From the NCBI GenBank assembly GCA_018968925.1, contig JAGWZI010000004.1, positions 1 through 39,959 on the forward strand: 39,959 bases of DNA. Direction: 5' to 3'. The notes under the pieces were generated by a model. It was not told the origin of the DNA and did no database searches. It saw only the letters and a program-made list of their open reading frames with translations. Positions 20,444-28,766 of this stretch are shown piece by piece (position 1 is the stretch's first letter; every line of letters starts with the position of its first letter). The position numbers were made by a program, and so were the translations under genes. The stretch comes from Patescibacteria group bacterium (GTDB lineage Bacteria > Patescibacteriota > Minisyncoccia > Phycocordibacterales > GWA1-40-21).

Positions 20444-21121
20444 CTATATCTTTTGTCTTTCCCACCGTGCTTGAGCAAGTTTTTCAGCATTTATTTTTGT
20501 TCTCTCCCAATCGGTTGGTATTATGCTAATCACCTTTTTATTTGGAATATCAACATTAAAAACCATATCCTTTAATTTCCAATTTCTGTGTAAACCAATG
20601 CTTTCATATTTTTGTTGTAAATCTGACATTATAGATTCGGCTTGTGCAATTAAATCTTGTTTCTCTGCTTCCGTGAGATTAGAATTATGAATAGGTTTCA
20701 TTCCTTCATCAGTCCAACGAATACCATCTATCTTTTTCATAACAATGAGATGTTCGTTGTTGTGAGTTATCTTTGCAATTGGTATAGGGGCTGGTAAGCC
20801 AAATTCTTTAGCAATCTCCATAATTGAATACTCATAAAACGGGTCTCCTGATTCTCCAACCTTTCCTTTAGCAAGATTTACTTTTTTCCCCACCGTATAT
20901 AATTCTTCATTTTTTTGATTTTTCCAAACCGGCAAATCTTTTACAGCGGTTGGGTCTTCTTTTATTTTATTTTCCGAATTATAGAGTATTTCTCCAGACT
21001 TTATATTACTTCCATATTTCTCAAAATACTGTAATGGATTGGTAACAAACTCTTCGGGAATAAAGTCCTGAAAATCATTTTCTATACTGATTTCTGGTTG
21101 AGGTGGAATTTCAAAATTCAT
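20444..21121 (-). CDS. AT-rich orphan, kinase-fold-like protein
   Basis: 225-aa ORF; EYSIMEIAKEFGLPAPIPIAKITHNNEHLIVMKKIDGIRW and GLHRNWKLKDMVFNVDIPNKKVISIIPTDWERTKI resemble hinge, catalytic loop and DFG region. Confidence 0.6.
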   Translation of the reverse strand: MNFEIPPQPEISIENDFQDFIPEEFVTNPLQYFEKYGSNIKSGEILYNSENKIKEDPTAVKDLPVWKNQKNEELYTVGKKVNLAKGKVGESGDPFYEYSIMEIAKEFGLPAPIPIAKITHNNEHLIVMKKIDGIRWTDEGMKPIHNSNLTEAEKQDLIAQAESIMSDLQQKYESIGLHRNWKLKDMVFNVDIPNKKVISIIPTDWERTKINAEKLAQARWERQKI

Positions 21122-21192
21122 ACTAAAAGTATACTCGGGTAGAACCGAAAAATCAAAGTGGAATATAGCTAAATTTCCAAAAACTAACGCTG

Positions 21193-21264
21193 GGTGACTA
21201 TCGGGAGTTGAACCCGAACTAAAAGCTCCACAGGCTTCTGTGCTACCGCTACACCATAGTCACC
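21193..21264 (-). tRNA. tRNA-His(GTG)
   Basis: G-GTGACTA acceptor with encoded G-1; anticodon arm GAAGC CTGTGGA GCTTT; T arm TCGGG TTCAACT CCCGA. Confidence 0.95.
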
Positions 21265-21323
21265 ATGTTATAGAACACGCACATGAACGCCTTTTTATAA
21301 CAGATTTTCGCGGGAAAATCTAC

Positions 21324-21872
21324 CTAATACGTCGGCGGGGTTTCCGGAGTGCCTGCGATGTGCGCGGCATGGCGGGCGAGCGCGTAGAGGAGCGAGGAAA
21401 GCCGGTTGAGGAAGCGGAGCGTTTCCGGTTTTGCCGCGACGATCTTTTCATCATGCACGGCGACGATGCGGCGCTCGGCGCGGCGGACGAGCGTGCGGGC
21501 GAAATCGAAATGGGCGGAAATCTCGTCCGCGCCGGGAATGAAAAAGCTCTTGATCGGCGGCAATGTCTTTTCGATCGCGTCAATGATGCCTTCCAAAAAC
21601 TCCGTTTCCCCGTCCGGAAGCGCCTTGTCCGCGCCGGCGATCTCCGCCTGGACGATGAAGAGGTCGTTCTGGACGCGATGCAGGATGGCGGGAACGGTTT
21701 CGCCGCGGATTTTTTCCGTATTGCCGACGCACATCTTTTTCAGCACGCCGAGATACGAATTCGCCTCGTCGAGCGAGCCGAGCGCTTCGGCCGCAGGAGA
21801 GCTTTTTGAGATCCGTTCTTTGGCGCCGAAGGTTTTCGTCGTGCCGTTGTCGCCTTTTCTCGTGTACAACAT
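21324..21872 (-). CDS. PduO-type cob(I)alamin adenosyltransferase
   Basis: MLYTRKGDNGTTKTFG...SLDEANSYLG...FARTLVRRAERRIV...RFLNRLSSLLYALARHA. Confidence 0.93.
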   Translation of the reverse strand: MLYTRKGDNGTTKTFGAKERISKSSPAAEALGSLDEANSYLGVLKKMCVGNTEKIRGETVPAILHRVQNDLFIVQAEIAGADKALPDGETEFLEGIIDAIEKTLPPIKSFFIPGADEISAHFDFARTLVRRAERRIVAVHDEKIVAAKPETLRFLNRLSSLLYALARHAAHIAGTPETPPTY

Positions 21873-21881
21873 GGCAAAAAA

Positions 21882-22283
21882 TCACCGCAACCCGTGATCG
21901 TTGAAGCAACGGTGATATTTCTTGTCCGAATAGCTGATATGGTCTCTCAGCCAGTTGCCCATGAATTCGGCGAGGTCCTTGGCGACTTTCGCGTCGCCGG
22001 CGTCATGCCTGCTTTTCATTTTTCCGACCGTCTCCTCGTAGTGCCGGTGCTCTTTCTTGTGGTTGTCGGCGTCTTCATACTTGAACAGGTCGAAATACTT
22101 CTCCTCGGTGGCGAAATGGTATTCGGCGTACGCAAACAGCTGGCGAAAGATGTCCGGCAGCATGGCGACGGCCTCAGGCGTACCCGCCGACGCACCGACC
22201 TGATTGATGAGATCGAAAAAGCGCTTGTGCTGGTCGTCGATCTCCTTGACCCCGACGCTGTAGATATTGCTCCAGACGATCAT
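21882..22283 (-). CDS. Bacteriohemerythrin
   Basis: VKEIDDQHKRFFDLIN...YAEYHFATEEKYF...HKKEHRHYEE...WLRDHISYSDKKY. Confidence 0.95.
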   Translation of the reverse strand: MIVWSNIYSVGVKEIDDQHKRFFDLINQVGASAGTPEAVAMLPDIFRQLFAYAEYHFATEEKYFDLFKYEDADNHKKEHRHYEETVGKMKSRHDAGDAKVAKDLAEFMGNWLRDHISYSDKKYHRCFNDHGLR

Positions 22284-22298
22284 GACGATCCGATTATA

Positions 22299-22982
22299 TC
22301 ACGCACCCTGCAAAAAAACCGACGGATGCGCCGGCCCGAGCGTCCAGAAGGAAACGGCGAGCAGCACATAGAAGGCAAAATGGATCATGTAGCTCCAGAC
22401 AAAACCTCGGCGCGATCTGGTGATGCAATACGAGAAGATGACGCCGGCGAAAAACGAGACCGCGAAGAGGATCTTGCCGGACGATGTCGGCACGAAGAGG
22501 ATCGGCACGTGGATGAGCATGGTGTAGACGCCGAAGAGAAGCATGTCCGCGATCCGCGATACGTTATTGTCGAAAAGATAGTAGATCGAGATCATGAAGA
22601 AGCACTGCTGGAACATGATCTCGAAGGATTTCGTGATGAGGAATCGGTAATCGAGCTTGAGCGCGTCCGGAATCCGGTCGCGCAGGAAAAAGAGCGGCGA
22701 ATGCCCGGCGTACGCCGCAGTCACATAATAGACGACCGATACGAACACGGCGAAGAGCGTCATGGCAAGCAGGTCGGACGGCTCGAACCGGTCGACGTAC
22801 GCGCCGATCTCGTCCTTGAACGCGTTCGTCATGTAGACGATGACGAGGAGAAAATAGAGGCTCGTGATGACGTAATTGTGGACGTAGTCGATGCCATGCG
22901 GCTCGAGATACAGGATGAGAAATCCCCAGACGGAAAACCAGAGGACTGACAGGCCGAGGACTTTTTTGACGGAACTTTTCAT
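22299..22982 (-). CDS. Multi-TM hypothetical protein
   Basis: Start MKSSVKKVLGL at 22982; several hydrophobic helices. Confidence 0.65.
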   Translation of the reverse strand: MKSSVKKVLGLSVLWFSVWGFLILYLEPHGIDYVHNYVITSLYFLLVIVYMTNAFKDEIGAYVDRFEPSDLLAMTLFAVFVSVVYYVTAAYAGHSPLFFLRDRIPDALKLDYRFLITKSFEIMFQQCFFMISIYYLFDNNVSRIADMLLFGVYTMLIHVPILFVPTSSGKILFAVSFFAGVIFSYCITRSRRGFVWSYMIHFAFYVLLAVSFWTLGPAHPSVFLQGA

Positions 22983-22986
22983 GCTG

Positions 22987-23070
22987 TGCACGGGAGAGGA
23001 CTCGAACCTCCAAAGCCTTGCGGCCGCTACCACCTCAAGGTAGTGCGTCTACCAATTTCGCCACCCGTGC
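22987..23070 (-). tRNA. tRNA-Leu(GAG)
   Basis: GCACGGG...CTACC TTGAGGT GGTAG, long variable arm GCGGCCGCAAGGCTTT, GGTTCGAGTCC, CCCGTGC-A. Confidence 0.95.
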
Positions 23071-23110
23071 AATACGGCGCATCATATACTGAAAAACGCC
23101 TTTTTTCAAG

Positions 23111-23145
23111 CAAAAGCCGCGCCCTCCGGGCGCGGCTCTTTTTGT
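23111..23145 (-). terminator. Terminator of rplS
   Basis: AGCCGCGCCC tcc GGGCGCGGCT with flanking A/T runs. Confidence 0.8.
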
Positions 23146-23153
23146 TTTGATTT

Positions 23154-23570
23154 TTATTTCCCTTCTACCTTCGCTTCCTTTTTCTCCTCTTTCTTCTTCG
23201 TGTCGGTATTGCCTTCCTGGCGCGCCCGGAGGAGTTCGCTCTTCAGGTGCTTGCGGAGCTCTTTCGTCGCCTTCTCGCGGACATAGTAGAGCTTGGCGCG
23301 ACGAACTTTGGCGCGCTTCACCACTTCGATCGAATCGATGGCCGGCGAGTAGAGCGGAAAGATGCGCTCGACGCCGATCTGATCGACGACGCGGCGGACC
23401 GTGAAGGTCGCGCCGGCCTCGGTGCCGTGCTTGCGCGCGAGCACCATGCCTTCAAAGGCCTGGAGGCGGGTCTTGTCGCCTTCTTTGATCTTCTGCCAGA
23501 CGCGGACGGTGTCGCCCGGTTTCAGGTCCATGGTTTTCCGCTCCTCGATGTTGACCGGTGAAATTTTCAT
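23154..23570 (-). CDS. rplS: 50S ribosomal protein L19
   Basis: [34 protein letters not shown]...[45 protein letters not shown]. Confidence 0.95.
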   Translation of the reverse strand: MKISPVNIEERKTMDLKPGDTVRVWQKIKEGDKTRLQAFEGMVLARKHGTEAGATFTVRRVVDQIGVERIFPLYSPAIDSIEVVKRAKVRRAKLYYVREKATKELRKHLKSELLRARQEGNTDTKKKEEKKEAKVEGK

Positions 23571-23622
23571 ATAGCCGTTGCAATCTAGCACATCTTTCCG
23601 CGGTTCGCAATATGCGCCGCGG

Positions 23623-24354
23623 CTATTTCTTCGTCATCTTTTTCACCGCCGCTTCAAAATCTTTCGGATACGGCGCGACGATTTTGAGAAGCGTGCCGGA
23701 CGGCAGCATAATCTCGAGCTCGCGCGCGTGGAGCGCGAGGCGCTTGAAACCGAGCTGGTTCCTCTGCTCGAGGAAAAACCGCGGCGCGTAGAGCGGATCC
23801 TTCAGCACCGCGTGGTTCCGCGCCGTGAAATGCACGCGGATCTGGTGCGTGCGGCCGGTCTTCGGCATGACCTCGAGGAACGTGACGCCGTCTTTGCGCG
23901 CGAGCGTTTTGAAATACGTCACCGCCTCGCGCATCTCGCCGCGCGCGCCGCGCTGGGCCGACCATTTGCGCACGTCGTTCGGGCTCCGGCCGATCGCACG
24001 GTCGATCATGCCGCGGTCGTCCTTGACGGAACCGTAGACGAAGGCGTGATAGATCTTGTGGACTTTCCGATTCTGGAATTGCTCTTTGAGAAATGCATAC
24101 GCCTTCTTGTTCTTCGCGATGATGAGACAGCCGGTCGTATCGCGATCGATGCGATGCACGATGCCGGGACGCAAGATCTTCGCGCCGCTCTCAAGCGCCA
24201 TCGGCTCGCCGACATTTTTCGCCGACGGATATTTCTGCAAGATCCAATCGACGAGCGTTTTCTCCTTTGACTTGCCGTCCGGATGAACGTTCAGACCCGT
24301 CGGCTTGTTCACGACGACGACGTCCTTGTCTTCGAATATGATGGGAATTTTCAT
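23623..24354 (-). CDS. RluA/RluD-family pseudouridine synthase
   Basis: [20 protein letters not shown]...[22 protein letters not shown]...[12 protein letters not shown]. Confidence 0.95.
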   Translation of the reverse strand: MKIPIIFEDKDVVVVNKPTGLNVHPDGKSKEKTLVDWILQKYPSAKNVGEPMALESGAKILRPGIVHRIDRDTTGCLIIAKNKKAYAFLKEQFQNRKVHKIYHAFVYGSVKDDRGMIDRAIGRSPNDVRKWSAQRGARGEMREAVTYFKTLARKDGVTFLEVMPKTGRTHQIRVHFTARNHAVLKDPLYAPRFFLEQRNQLGFKRLALHARELEIMLPSGTLLKIVAPYPKDFEAAVKKMTKK

Positions 24355-24368
24355 GTTTGATTTTTGTG

Positions 24369-24441
24369 TGGGCGATGCAGGATTCGAACCTGCGACATCT
24401 TCAGTGTAAATGAAGCGCTCTACCAACTGAGCTAATCGCCC
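24369..24441 (-). tRNA. tRNA-Val(TAC)
   Basis: GGGCGATTAGCTCAGTTGGTAGAGC; CTTCA TTTACAC TGAAG; GCAGGTTCGAATCCTGC. Confidence 0.96.
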
Positions 24442-24503
24442 GAAACATTTTATCTCAATCTGGGAGCTCGCGTACTAAACCAAAACAGCGAATCGCGTCC
24501 TAG

Positions 24504-24575
24504 TGCCTCCGGTAGGAATCGAACCTACATCAAGGCCTTAGAAGAGCCCTGTTCTATCCATTGAACTACGAAGGC
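24504..24575 (-). tRNA. tRNA-Arg(TCT)
   Basis: GCCTTCGTAGTTCAATGGATAGAAC; GGGCT CTTCTAA GGCCT; GTAGGTTCGATTCCTAC. Confidence 0.93.
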
Positions 24576-24596
24576 GTCGGCCAAACAATACCACGC

Positions 24597-24917
24597 CTAG
24601 AGCGACGGGTCAACGAGATGCGGCGGGGACGATTTGCCGATCGCCGCAGAACGCGCGGAAAAATCGGCGACGACGCCGTTGAGCGTGGAAACGTTCACCT
24701 TCGGCGCCGTCATGGTGCCGGCGACCGATACGTACATCTCGCCGCTCGCCGTCTCGAAATAGATGGCCGCGTCGTATGCAAGCACGATGACCGAGAAAAC
24801 GGCAAGCGCGGCGAGCATGATCTTCCAATCGCGCGCCGGTCGGATGGCATGCCTGCCGCCGAGCAGATTTTTCCCGAACGATCCGGCGGTGCCGTTTTTT
24901 TTCACATCGGTTGTCAT
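24597..24917 (-). CDS. Hypothetical membrane protein in the pilus locus
   Basis: One TM segment (MLAALAVFSVIVLAYDAAIYF); co-directional, directly after the PilO-like gene. Confidence 0.6.
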   Translation of the reverse strand: MTTDVKKNGTAGSFGKNLLGGRHAIRPARDWKIMLAALAVFSVIVLAYDAAIYFETASGEMYVSVAGTMTAPKVNVSTLNGVVADFSARSAAIGKSSPPHLVDPSL

Positions 24918-24922
24918 GGTTT

Positions 24923-25477
24923 TCAGTTATCTTTTAACTTGAGCACGGTGAATTCGACGTCGAGCGACCACTGCGGCACCTGCCTGCCGCGCACGGTATA
25001 GCTCGAAAACTGCCGCATGCTTGCCGACCGGATGTCGATCTTGAGCGGATACGTCTCGAGAAGCGTCAGGAAATATTCGATGTTGTTCCAGGCGCCGGTG
25101 GCGCTCGCCTTCACGTCGACCAGTTCCATGCCGGCCGGCGCGCCCCCGGCCGTAACGCCGATCGAACCGACATCGGCCTTCACGCCGCTCGTCGCGATGA
25201 TGCTGTCGAGCGTCGTGATGAAATCGACGATGCCGTTCTGCGGCACTATGTATGCGGCAAGGGCCGCGGCGTTCGAAGCGCTGTCGGCAAGGCTCGTCTG
25301 CATGGCGGAAAGAGCGCGGGTTTTGCCGATGACGAGCGCGATCTCCGCCTTTCTGCTGACCACGCTGGAAACTTTCCCGAGGAACATGCCACGAAGCGCG
25401 ATGAATGCGCCGGCGGCAAGCGCGGCAAGCGCGAGCATGATCACAAATCCGGCAATGGTTCGTTTCGTCGGCAGCAT
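24923..25477 (-). CDS. PilO-like type IV pilus assembly protein
   Basis: Short cytoplasmic N-terminus, one TM, Ala-rich periplasmic domain; directly downstream of PilM/PilN; pattern-based. Confidence 0.65.
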   Translation of the reverse strand: MLPTKRTIAGFVIMLALAALAAGAFIALRGMFLGKVSSVVSRKAEIALVIGKTRALSAMQTSLADSASNAAALAAYIVPQNGIVDFITTLDSIIATSGVKADVGSIGVTAGGAPAGMELVDVKASATGAWNNIEYFLTLLETYPLKIDIRSASMRQFSSYTVRGRQVPQWSLDVEFTVLKLKDN

Positions 25478-25478
25478 A

Positions 25479-26981
25479 TCAGTTCACTTGGCGGTTTAAC
25501 GTGATGGTAAAGGGCTCGTTCGCCTCGGTGATCAGGCTTGCGATCGGCAGATTGACGTTCGTGAAGCCGCTCGTCGCCTTGAGCGCCGTGGCGAACGCCG
25601 TAAGGCTGTCGCGATTTCCCGCGGTGCCGGACAGGGAAACGTCTTCCGACCGGCCGGATGCGTCCGGCACGATTGATATGCTCGAAATGGCGATGTCTTT
25701 GTTCTGTGCGGAGACGATGCTCGCGATGATATCGGTCGTCACGGTCGGCGGAACGGCGTACGACAGCGCTTTCGCCTGCCCGTTGACCGCGGTAATTGCC
25801 GATGCGGCCTTGTCATACGCGGCAATACTGTCTCCGCCGGCGGTCTCAGCCTGGCTCGCAACCGTCCGGTAAGCGTAATCGGCGAAGAAATAAGACGGCA
25901 GGAAAAAAGCAATGAGCACGATCGCGGTGGCGAAAACGCCGCCGAGAAAAACCGTGCCCGTGCGCAAAAGATATTCGAAACCGAGCGCCCGGCGTTCTTT
26001 CGACAGAAGAAACCGCGGTTCGGCTCCGGGAAGGGCGAGACCGACCGCGGCGGCAAACCGGAGCGAATCGGCGAATGCGAGGCGCGGTACGGCGACATTG
26101 ACGTCGAACGCATTCTTCCAAACGTTGGCTTGGATCGCCGGGGCGCCGGCGGCGCGGCCGATCGCGGCGGCAAGATGCGGAATGTTCGCTCCTGCGCCGG
26201 AAAGAACGACTGCATCGAATGCCGCCGGCAATGCGACATTTCCGCCGTCTTTCGACGAAAGGTAACCGGAGAATTTGCCGATCTCGCCGGAGAGAAGCGC
26301 CGGCTCGGCTTCGGCCGCCTGCCGCGTCACGTCGGCGATCGAGCTGAAACGGGCGATACCGTCCGCGACAAGAACGAGGAGCGTGCGGTCCTCGCCGATA
26401 TCGACGAGCAGGAGGGCCCGCCGGTCGCCGGTCGGCACGACCGCGCGGGCGATCATGGACGATTCAAGCTCGAGACCGGCAAGCGGAAATCCGGCCTTCT
26501 CGCATGCGTCGGCAAAGGCCGCAACGGTGCGCTTCGGCATGACCGATACGCTCGCCGCGAGCGATGCGTCGGTTTTTTTGATCACGTCATATTCGAAGGC
26601 AACTTCTTTTTCCGCGAGCGGCACGTTCTCTTCGATCTTGAAGCTGACCGATTCGGCGACATTGGTTCCTTTGACGACGGGAATGTCGGTATCGAACAGG
26701 TATGTCTTCTCCTCGGGCACGGCAATTCGGACAAAGCTCTCGCCGATATGCTTGCGGACCTCCCCGAGAGCTTTCACGACCATGTCCGGATCGGCAATGT
26801 CGCCGTCCTTCATGGCGCTCGTCGGCAGGGCGATCTCGCCGAACCGATCGAGCCGGATGCCGCCGCCGGATTCGGCGAACGAGACGTACCTGATGGACCG
26901 GCCGCCTATGATGACGCCCGCCGAAGCAAGCGAAAGATAACGGGGAACGCGGAAGAGGCCTTTGGAAAAATGGATCTTCAT
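25479..26981 (-). CDS. Fused PilM-PilN type IV pilus assembly protein
   Basis: N-terminal actin-like PilM fold (FKIEENVPLAEKEVAFEY, LLVDIGEDRTLLVLV, VVLSGAGANIPHLA) then TM and PilN-like segment (ISSISIVPDASGRSEDVSLSGTAGNRDSLTAFATALKAT). Confidence 0.8.
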   Translation of the reverse strand: MKIHFSKGLFRVPRYLSLASAGVIIGGRSIRYVSFAESGGGIRLDRFGEIALPTSAMKDGDIADPDMVVKALGEVRKHIGESFVRIAVPEEKTYLFDTDIPVVKGTNVAESVSFKIEENVPLAEKEVAFEYDVIKKTDASLAASVSVMPKRTVAAFADACEKAGFPLAGLELESSMIARAVVPTGDRRALLLVDIGEDRTLLVLVADGIARFSSIADVTRQAAEAEPALLSGEIGKFSGYLSSKDGGNVALPAAFDAVVLSGAGANIPHLAAAIGRAAGAPAIQANVWKNAFDVNVAVPRLAFADSLRFAAAVGLALPGAEPRFLLSKERRALGFEYLLRTGTVFLGGVFATAIVLIAFFLPSYFFADYAYRTVASQAETAGGDSIAAYDKAASAITAVNGQAKALSYAVPPTVTTDIIASIVSAQNKDIAISSISIVPDASGRSEDVSLSGTAGNRDSLTAFATALKATSGFTNVNLPIASLITEANEPFTITLNRQVN

Positions 26982-27020
26982 GGGCTTCGCCCGAAATTAT
27001 AGCACGGATGCGCGGTTTGC

Positions 27021-27632
27021 CTATTTCCCTTTCCGCCGGGCACCGGCCATTTCAAGGACGATCGGTATGAAGGAGACGGCGATGATGACGAGGACGATCG
27101 GCAGCAGGTAGCCGTCGATGCCCGGGATCGCCTTGCCGAGGAAAAATCCGGCCAAAAGGACGCCGACCGACCAGGCAAAACCGCCGGCAACGTTGTACGA
27201 AAGGAATGCGCGGTACGACATGCCGCCGACGCCGGCGAGGATCGGCGCGAACGTGCGCACGATCGGCACGAAGCGCGCGAGAAAGATCGTCTTGTTGCCG
27301 TATTTCGCGTAGAAATCCTTCGTCCGATCGATGTATCTCTTGTTGAAAAAGAAAGAATTTTCCTTATGAAAAATCTTCGGCCCGACTTCCCTGCCGAACC
27401 AGTAGCCGACCGAATCGCCGATGACCGCGCACAAAAACGACCCGATGACGATGACCGTGATGTTCAAAATCCCCTGCGACGCGAGAAATCCCGCGGTGAA
27501 GAGGAGCGAATCGCCGGGAAAAAAGAAACCGAAGAAAAGACCGCTCTCCGCGAAGACGGCGAAAAAGAGTCCGGCGACGCCGAGCGTCTTGATGAGCGTG
27601 ACCGGTTCGAGGAGCGCGAGGAGTGAATGCAT
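27021..27632 (-). CDS. DedA-family membrane protein
   Basis: FAESGLFFGFFFPGDSLLFTAGFLAS...GREVGPKIF...IFLARFVPIVRTFAPILAGVGGMSYRAFLSYNVAGGFAW. Confidence 0.92.
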   Translation of the reverse strand: MHSLLALLEPVTLIKTLGVAGLFFAVFAESGLFFGFFFPGDSLLFTAGFLASQGILNITVIVIGSFLCAVIGDSVGYWFGREVGPKIFHKENSFFFNKRYIDRTKDFYAKYGNKTIFLARFVPIVRTFAPILAGVGGMSYRAFLSYNVAGGFAWSVGVLLAGFFLGKAIPGIDGYLLPIVLVIIAVSFIPIVLEMAGARRKGK

Positions 27633-27633
27633 A

Positions 27634-28383
27634 TCAGCCGAGTTTTGTGCCGGGCGCAACATCCGGCATTTCGACGAGCGCGAGCGCTTCGTCCGCATGC
27701 GCGGCAAGGATCATGCCGTTCGATTCGAGACCCATCATGGTGCGCGGCTCGAGGTTCGTCACGAAGACGACGTGCTTGCCGACAAGCGCGTTCGCATCGG
27801 GGAAAAATTTCGCGATGCCGGACAGGATCTGCCGCGGCGAGCGTTCCGCAAAATCGACCGAAAGCTTCACGAGCTTATCCGATCCGGCGATCGGCTCCGC
27901 CGAAAGGATCCTGCCGACCTTCATTTCCACTTTGGCAAAATCGTCGATCGAGATTTTGCCTCTGCCGTTCGCCGCTTCGTCCTTCTTCTTCTTTTCCTGC
28001 CGGGATTTTTCCTTGTCGAGAAACGTCTGCAGGACGATCGCCGCGGCGGACGCGTCGAGCATGCCGGTTTTGCCGAACGTCTTCTCCACCTGCATGGATG
28101 ACATGAATTCCGGTTCGAGGAAGATCGGCAGGGTGATGGCGTTCCCAAGTTCCCGCTTGAACGAAATGATGGCAGGACTTATCTTGTTGTCCGCGCCTTG
28201 ATAATCCTTCGATTCGCCGACGACGATCACCTCCGTCTTCTCCGCCGCGGCGAGATCCGAGATCTTTTTCACGAGATCCGGGCCGTTTTCAATGACGGTC
28301 TTCGGGAATGCGACCGTGCCGTTCGCATCCGTTGCCGCGATGCCGACCCGCTTTTCGCCGTAATCGATGCCGAGATATTTCAT
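27634..28383 (-). CDS. RuvX/YqgF Holliday-junction-resolvase-like domain fused to a C-terminal MetRS-C/Trbp111-type tRNA-binding domain
   Basis: MKYLGIDYGEKRVGIAATD...EVIVVGES...MLDASAAAIVLQTFLDKEKS-linker-ISIDDFAKVEMKVGRILSAEPIAGSDKLVKLSVDF...RQILSGIAKFF...LVGKHVVFVTNLEPRTMMGLESNGMILAA, in one frame. Confidence 0.9.
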   Translation of the reverse strand: MKYLGIDYGEKRVGIAATDANGTVAFPKTVIENGPDLVKKISDLAAAEKTEVIVVGESKDYQGADNKISPAIISFKRELGNAITLPIFLEPEFMSSMQVEKTFGKTGMLDASAAAIVLQTFLDKEKSRQEKKKKDEAANGRGKISIDDFAKVEMKVGRILSAEPIAGSDKLVKLSVDFAERSPRQILSGIAKFFPDANALVGKHVVFVTNLEPRTMMGLESNGMILAAHADEALALVEMPDVAPGTKLG

Positions 28384-28454
28384 GCGGCGTATCATAGCAT
28401 ACTTTCCGTCCGTGCTTTTCAAATGGACCGTTTGGAGGTAGAATATTCCGTATT

Positions 28455-28676
28455 ATGACAAACACTGACATTGCCGCGTATGTCACCGGGCATCCGTGGC
28501 TCATCATTATCGGGGTGTGGGAAGCGGTCTGGAAGCTCATCGCGCTCTGGCAAGCGGCGCGCCGGAACCATCTGACCATGTTCATCATCATGGCGATCCT
28601 CAATACCGCCGGCATCCTGCCGATCGTCTACCTCCTCTGGCTGCATTTCAAGAACAAGAAACAACAGGCCCAATAA
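28455..28676 (+). CDS. Small membrane protein, DUF5652-like
   Basis: MTNTDIAAYVTGHPWLIIIGVWEAVWKLIALWQAARRNHLTMFIIMAILNTAGILPIVYLLWLHFKNKK. Confidence 0.75.
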   Translation: MTNTDIAAYVTGHPWLIIIGVWEAVWKLIALWQAARRNHLTMFIIMAILNTAGILPIVYLLWLHFKNKKQQAQ

Positions 28677-28766
28677 AAAACAGCCGCGCGAGGCGGATCA
28701 TTTTTGCGAGGCGGGGCAAGGTCTGGTCAGCAAAAAATGATTCGCCGAGAAAGCGGCTGTTTTTTA
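28675..28766. repeat. Conserved-loop hairpin element, copy 1 (probable bidirectional terminator)
   Basis: AAAAAACAGCCGC...ATCATTTTTGC-[GAGGCGGGGCAAGGTCTGGTCA]-GCAAAAAATGAT...GCGGCTGTTTTTT. Confidence 0.9.

Noticed and set aside
20351-21196. TGGGTG pair as definitive att sites
   Set aside because: Only 6 bp and no integrase in the window; kept only as a weak point within the island finding.
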